From: Anaerolineae bacterium
Lineage (GTDB): Bacteria; Chloroflexota; Anaerolineae; B4-G1; SLSP01
Direction of reading: 5' to 3'
Assembly: GCA_016934645.1 (NCBI GenBank)
Contig: JAFGSL010000713.1
Span: 1 to 7,739, forward strand
Length of the DNA: 7,739 nt
In this document: positions 6,254 through 7,739 of the stretch, in pieces
How the letters are laid out: each line of letters opens with the position of its first letter
Numbering within the stretch: position 1 is the first letter of the stretch
Program-made: the position numbers and the translations under genes
Notes under the pieces: model-generated
The model's database searches: none
What the model saw: the letters and a program-made list of their open reading frames with translations, nothing else
Told to the model about the DNA's origin: nothing

Positions 6254-7195
6254 TTATTTTGGGTATTCGTGTGCTGTGGCGATAGCAGTCTTGATGTTGT
6301 CCCAGTCAATGTCGCCGGGAAGTGTGCAGTCGGCGCCGAGGATAAAGCGCTCCGGAGCATCCTTGAGGATGGCACGCACTATCGTCTTGACCTCGTCCGG
6401 GTTGGTGGTGGCGATGGCTCCATGGCGATCAATCCCGCCCATGTAGGGATGCGCAAACATCTGCGCCACATCGCGGGGCGTGAGCGTCCGCGTACCCAGG
6501 TTCAACGCGCAGTTGACGATGTCACCGGGGTAGTCCAGGAAGGGCGTCAGATCGGAGTACCCGCCGCAGTAGTCGCAGATGTGGAGGATGTTGAATGGGC
6601 AGGTCTGGTTGATTTCCTCCATCACGACCAGATCGTATGGCTTGACGTATTGGGCAAACAAGGACGGATCCGCGAAGCGTTGGCTTTCCCCGCCCTGGGT
6701 AGAGGCATAAAAGCCATCGACGCCGAGTTTGATACACTCGCGCACGAACCAGAGCGTGTTCTCGGTGATGATCTCCAGCCCTGGCTTGACCTTTTCTGGG
6801 GCTGTCTTAAGGTGTTCTGTGATCAGCGCGTCGCTGGTCGTGTGCCCGGCGCTCATAAACGGCGAGTACAACGTCTGGAGGATGAGGGCTTCGCCGTGGG
6901 CCGCCTCAACCAGCCCGGCGACGATGTCCAACTGATCCTGGAAAAACTCGCGCCCGTAGAACGGCATCTTGGCCCAATCCGCCGGCGTTTGAATCTCCGG
7001 GCGGTGAGGAAACGCAAATTCGTACTGGATTTTGACGAAATCCATCCCGGTGTAGTGGAAATACGCCAGGTGTTTGTCGATCGCGGCTTGTCCACGCCGG
7101 TATTCCTGGGGGAAGTGGATAAAGAACGCTGCCGGAATGTAGTCCAGCGTCTGACTTCCGTTCAACCAGTTTAGCAACTTTTCTCGTTTGTTCAT
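6254..7195 (-). CDS. Uroporphyrinogen decarboxylase (URO-D) superfamily protein, methyltransferase-like
   Basis: A 313-residue protein with the URO-D/MtaA-type TIM-barrel layout. The true decarboxylase signature ('MRQAGR') and porphyrin-binding arginines are not seen, so haem synthesis is unlikely. A Zn-thiolate motif of the corrinoid methyltransferase branch is seen instead: 'NILHICDYCGG' gives H205-x-C207 (plus C210), and 'LGADCTLP' gives C290, matching the His-Cys...Cys Zn site of MtaA/CmuA-type enzymes. The likely chemistry is methyl transfer to or from a thiol or corrinoid, but no corrinoid protein is encoded nearby. ATG 7195 is preferred, with GAGGT (7202-7206) six bases upstream. A longer reading from TTG 7252 would translate the leader hairpins and is rejected. 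It is the first gene of the five-gene operon. Confidence 0.88.
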   Translation of the reverse strand: MNKREKLLNWLNGSQTLDYIPAAFFIHFPQEYRRGQAAIDKHLAYFHYTGMDFVKIQYEFAFPHRPEIQTPADWAKMPFYGREFFQDQLDIVAGLVEAAHGEALILQTLYSPFMSAGHTTSDALITEHLKTAPEKVKPGLEIITENTLWFVRECIKLGVDGFYASTQGGESQRFADPSLFAQYVKPYDLVVMEEINQTCPFNILHICDYCGGYSDLTPFLDYPGDIVNCALNLGTRTLTPRDVAQMFAHPYMGGIDRHGAIATTNPDEVKTIVRAILKDAPERFILGADCTLPGDIDWDNIKTAIATAHEYPK

Positions 7196-7223
7196 TCCTC
7201 TACCTCGAACATAGCGTTTGTAG

Positions 7224-7266
7224 AGCAAACTGTTAGTTTGCTTCTCCCGCAAGCCAACGGCTTGCG
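7224..7266. repeat. Two tandem small hairpins in the operon leader
   Basis: Hairpin 1 has arms AGCAAACT (7224-7231) and AGTTTGCT (7235-7242) around GTT. Hairpin 2 has arms CGCAAGCC (7248-7255) and GGCTTGCG (7259-7266) around AAC. Each stem is 8 perfect base pairs with a 3-base loop, and each is followed on the + strand by a pyrimidine-rich TCTCC. Reverse-complementing hairpin 2 gives the loop GTT and arms that differ from hairpin 1 by paired, pairing-preserving changes. The pair therefore looks like diverged copies of one palindromic element. It sits 29-71 bases before the first operon gene. No T-run follows either stem. Confidence 0.85.
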
Positions 7267-7289
7267 CATCTCCTCATCATTTCGTGAAG

Positions 7290-7655
7290 TTACTGTGCAC
7301 TCTCTACCGTAATGGCGACCACAAACGGTCCGGCCTCAATCAGATCCGAGACGAAGTCAATCGAGCTTATGTCAACGTCCGGCAAGGAATTCTCCCACGT
7401 GTACTTGATCAAATGGGTGATGAGGTCCATGCTGCGCGTGGCCGGATTTGAACCTTGCCACACGGAGACGGCTTCGGAGAGCTGGATGCTTCCCGGCTTG
7501 GCCCACCAATCCAGGATATTCTTTCCATAGACAATCGGAGCGCTTCTCGTTTGACCGTCTGCGTAGTGGATGATGTATTCTCCCAACTTTGCTCCCACAT
7601 CCGTGTTCCAAAAACAGGCTTGAAGAAAATGGACTCGTGGGCCTTTGCAGTTCAC
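7290..7655 (-). CDS. C-terminal beta-rich domain fragment of a larger protein (probable remnant)
   Basis: A 121-residue reading from GTG 7655. It recalls the last ~120 residues of large proteins of unknown function in Chloroflexota and Planctomycetes. The features seen are 'RVHFLQACFW', 'LGEYIIHYADGQTRSAPIVYGKNILDWW' (residues 24-51), 'WQGSNP', 'YTWENSLPDVDISSIDFVS' and 'GPFVVAITVE' (to residue 118). This alternating beta-strand pattern suggests a jelly-roll domain, possibly ligand- or carbohydrate-binding; that is from memory and unconfirmed. No ribosome-binding site or ATG supports the start. The same frame can be read upstream for only nine codons before a TAA, and the preceding ~60 bases carry further stops. 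It is therefore most likely a 5'-truncated pseudogene. It ends 94 bp upstream of the operon's first gene, on the same strand. Confidence 0.55.
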   Translation of the reverse strand: MNCKGPRVHFLQACFWNTDVGAKLGEYIIHYADGQTRSAPIVYGKNILDWWAKPGSIQLSEAVSVWQGSNPATRSMDLITHLIKYTWENSLPDVDISSIDFVSDLIEAGPFVVAITVESAQ

Positions 7656-7739
7656 TAGAGTTATTGCACAATAAGAACATTAGGTAGGTTTAACTGGCGA
7701 AGCGGAAGTTGACTAGATTAAGCGCCCATCGCTTGCGCC
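7656..7739. other. Window edge without a recognisable gene
   Basis: No convincing reading frame continues the upstream part of the beta-rich domain protein here. An imperfect inverted repeat (7696-7704 with 7730-7739, one bulged base) is visible but weak. I see no clear promoter for the operon in this stretch. Confidence 0.4.

Noticed and set aside
6269..7174. Long open frame on the + strand (301 codons)
   Set aside because: It is the antisense shadow of the URO-D-family gene. It is rich in Arg, Val and Asp with no domain pattern, while the - strand protein has clear family motifs and a ribosome-binding site.
7196..7252. Longer start (TTG 7252) for the URO-D gene
   Set aside because: The extra 19 residues would simply translate the palindromic leader, and the family N-terminus begins at the ATG 7195 'MNKREKLLNWL'.
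7696..7739. Integron attC-like or attachment site at the right edge
   Set aside because: The inverted repeat is short, bulged and lacks attC core motifs. No integrase or cassette is present.
1..7739. CRISPR array, tRNA, rRNA or insertion sequence
   Set aside because: No regularly spaced direct repeats, no cloverleaf or rRNA motifs, and no transposase-like reading frame or terminal inverted repeats were seen.

Overview
This looks like a bacterial chromosome fragment, moderately GC-rich. It reads as an accessory carbohydrate-use locus flanked by decaying genes. Strong Shine-Dalgarno sites, a Thermotoga-like GH5_25 glucanase, a DrrA/ABC-2 type exporter remnant and intergenic palindromes would all fit a Chloroflexota (Anaerolineae-like) bacterium. 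That placement is a guess from style and family resemblance; no marker gene is present.

Left third (1-2052, + strand): a gene graveyard. It opens inside the C-terminal half of an ABC transporter ATPase. This runs without a stop into an ABC-2 permease that carries two in-frame TAG codons where an internal block seems to be missing. A weak sigma70-like promoter then precedes a small glycine-zipper membrane protein. Next comes an alpha/beta-hydrolase (esterase/lipase-like) that has lost the block with its nucleophile serine, changes frame at the scar, and ends just before its expected catalytic histidine. That scar abuts the stop codon of the next gene on the opposite strand.

Middle and right (7195 down to 2053, - strand): five intact, closely spaced genes that read as one operon. 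In transcription order they are a UroD-superfamily protein with a Zn-type HxC...C motif, a xylose-isomerase-like TIM barrel (sugar phosphate isomerase/epimerase family), a Gfo/Idh/MocA NAD(P)-dependent oxidoreductase, a GH5_25-like endo-glucanase/mannanase, and a second, different GH5 enzyme. Neither GH5 has a signal peptide, so the pathway appears to be cytoplasmic. The GH5 enzymes would trim imported beta-glycans or glycosides. The dehydrogenase plus TIM-barrel pair would transform the sugar, possibly by a 3-keto route like that of C-glycoside deglycosylation systems. The UroD-like protein might handle a methyl group. The last two roles are inference.

Non-coding structure: a perfect 15-bp hairpin lies between the TIM-barrel and oxidoreductase genes. 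Two tandem hairpins in the operon leader (7224-7266) are the same element with compensatory base changes in the stem. A degenerate heptamer repeat lies at 6192-6221. Upstream of the operon (7290-7655, - strand) is a small ORF matching only the C-terminal beta-rich domain of a larger protein family, probably a remnant.
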